Shown piece by piece: positions 63,250 through 64,000 of a stretch of 64,000 nucleotides of DNA; within the stretch, counting starts at the first letter, position 1; the number at the start of each line of letters is the position of its first letter. The stretch is from Limnohabitans sp. Rim8. GTDB lineage: Bacteria; Pseudomonadota; Gammaproteobacteria; Burkholderiales; Burkholderiaceae_C. The stretch is taken from positions 1-64,000 of the forward strand of contig CAMDKK010000010.1 in the NCBI GenBank assembly GCA_945901045.1, given 5' to 3'. A program made the translations under genes and the position numbers. Under the pieces are notes generated by a model that was not told the origin of the DNA, did no database searches, and saw nothing but the letters and a program-made list of their open reading frames with translations.

Positions 63250-64000
63250 GGTCCGGCAGCAACAGGCGGGCCTCCCAGCCCATGTCGTTGGCAAACTGCT
63301 GCGCCAATTGCTGGTAGCCGGGCACGGTGAAGTGGATCAAGTCACGCGCCATCAGTGGCGGGTTTTGTCGCACCCAGCGGTACGCCCCACCCTGCCCGCC
63401 CATGGCGTTGAGCATGCTCCAGACTTTGCACCCGTTTTCTTGCCCCACGGCGTTTTGAATCTGGCCGATTTCTTGATGAACAGCGGTGTACTGCAACAGG
63501 TTTTTAGCCATGCCGCCCACGTTGTCCTGACTCGGTTTGACGCTCACTTGGCGTGCGGGGGTTTTGCCTGCACTGGACTTTTTTGCATTGCCATGAGCCG
63601 GTGCGCGCGAGCCGTTTTTACGTGGGTTAACAGCAGGGGCTTGGCGCAGCTTTTCTGAACGTCTGACCAGCACCCCGCGGTCACCTGGGGCAATCAGCAC
63701 ACAGGCCGCATCCGGAAACACCGTCCGCATTTGTTTGAGTGAGGCACGCAAGCTGAGTTCGTAAGCCATCGCGTCAAAGGGTTTGACATTGCCTTCGTTG
63801 GTGCCAAACGCCATCATCACCAAGTTGTAGCGCGTCTGCGCAAACCATGCGGCCATGTAATCAGGCTGCGCGTTTTTCCAAGCTGCCACGGTGGCGCCCG
63901 GGTAGCCGAACACATCCATTTGCAACGCCGTTAAGGGGCCGACCGGCAAGGCCAGCCCATGCAAACGCATGTCGCCAGACACCAAGCGCACCCGAACCAC
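63239..64000 (-). CDS. SGNH/GDSL-family hydrolase, N-terminus beyond the window
   Basis: At least 253 residues of an SGNH-fold protein are present, the true start lying to the right of the window. The FGTNEGNVKPFD segment is the block III region, and DLIHFTVPGYQQLAQQF holds the catalytic DxxH pair; the N-terminal GDS block is off-window. Between them is a basic, low-complexity insert (about 50 residues rich in Lys, Arg, Ala, Pro and Ser). Similar proteins in Burkholderiales are periplasmic esterases or acetylhydrolases. The gene ends in an overlap with the convergent Nudix gene. Confidence 0.75.
   Translation of the reverse strand: MVRVRLVSGDMRLHGLALPVGPLTALQMDVFGYPGATVAAWKNAQPDYMAAWFAQTRYNLVMMAFGTNEGNVKPFDAMAYELSLRASLKQMRTVFPDAACVLIAPGDRGVLVRRSEKLRQAPAVNPRKNGSRAPAHGNAKKSSAGKTPARQVSVKPSQDNVGGMAKNLLQYTAVHQEIGQIQNAVGQENGCKVWSMLNAMGGQGGAYRWVRQNPPLMARDLIHFTVPGYQQLAQQFANDMGWEARLLLPDLKP

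Noticed and set aside
1-64000. tRNA, rRNA, CRISPR array, integrase or complete IS element
   Set aside because: Reading the intergenic regions gave no cloverleaf-like sequence, rRNA signature, regularly spaced repeats or transposase motifs; a tRNAscan or Rfam run could still find a small RNA.

Overview
The window looks like the chromosome of a GC-rich betaproteobacterium, most likely a Comamonadaceae-type member of the Burkholderiales. The main reasons are the co-directional block bamE-dapB-exbB/exbD-leuS-lptE-holA-proA-gshA next to fur, the linked hpf-ptsN-hprK genes, and three Bug/TctC-type solute receptors. This placement comes from gene content and order only. I saw no rRNA, tRNA, CRISPR array or complete insertion sequence.

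The left part (1 to about 35 kb) is accessory and catabolic. It begins with a truncated terC remnant. Next come a cytosolic-type arylsulfatase with a Bug receptor, a LysR regulator divergent from an MFS transporter (14-bp tandem repeats lie between them), an Fe3+-type ABC importer (receptor, fused permease, ATPase) and an enoyl-CoA hydratase. A SIMPL-domain protein, a flavin monooxygenase, a vapBC pair and a GIY-YIG-like protein follow. Two small catabolic modules each have their own divergent GntR-family regulator. One is epoxide hydrolase/FAD oxidoreductase/Bug with a GntR-UTRA regulator at 15.4-19.9 kb. The other is class V aminotransferase/Bug against GntR-FCD/D-2-hydroxyacid dehydrogenase at 24.4-30.5 kb. 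Both intergenic regions carry readable candidate operators. Between them lie a membrane-fused spermidine-synthase-like protein and an SDR. Glucokinase, an SrkA-like kinase, a second crotonase and 3-hydroxybutyryl-CoA dehydrogenase complete this part.

At about 34.5-35.4 kb there is a scar: a frameshifted C-terminal piece of a GT4 glycosyltransferase abuts a small secreted protein that ends in a perfect HExxHxxGxxH zinc signature, followed by very AT-rich DNA.

From about 35.4 kb rightwards the content is mostly core: a NodI/NodJ-type exporter, phosphatidylserine decarboxylase, Kup, glutathione and proline synthesis enzymes, DNA polymerase III delta, LptE, LeuS, ExbB/ExbD, DapB, BamE, Fur, HprK, PtsN, Hpf (with a clear terminator), a patatin phospholipase, CorA, MTA/SAH nucleosidase, an acyl-CoA ligase, three-gene transhydrogenase, a Nudix hydrolase and an SGNH hydrolase cut by the window edge. 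Three items here deserve attention: the corA leader, which can form mutually exclusive hairpins; a secreted caspase-like protease fused to an FGE-fold domain; and the gene-poor stretches noted individually.
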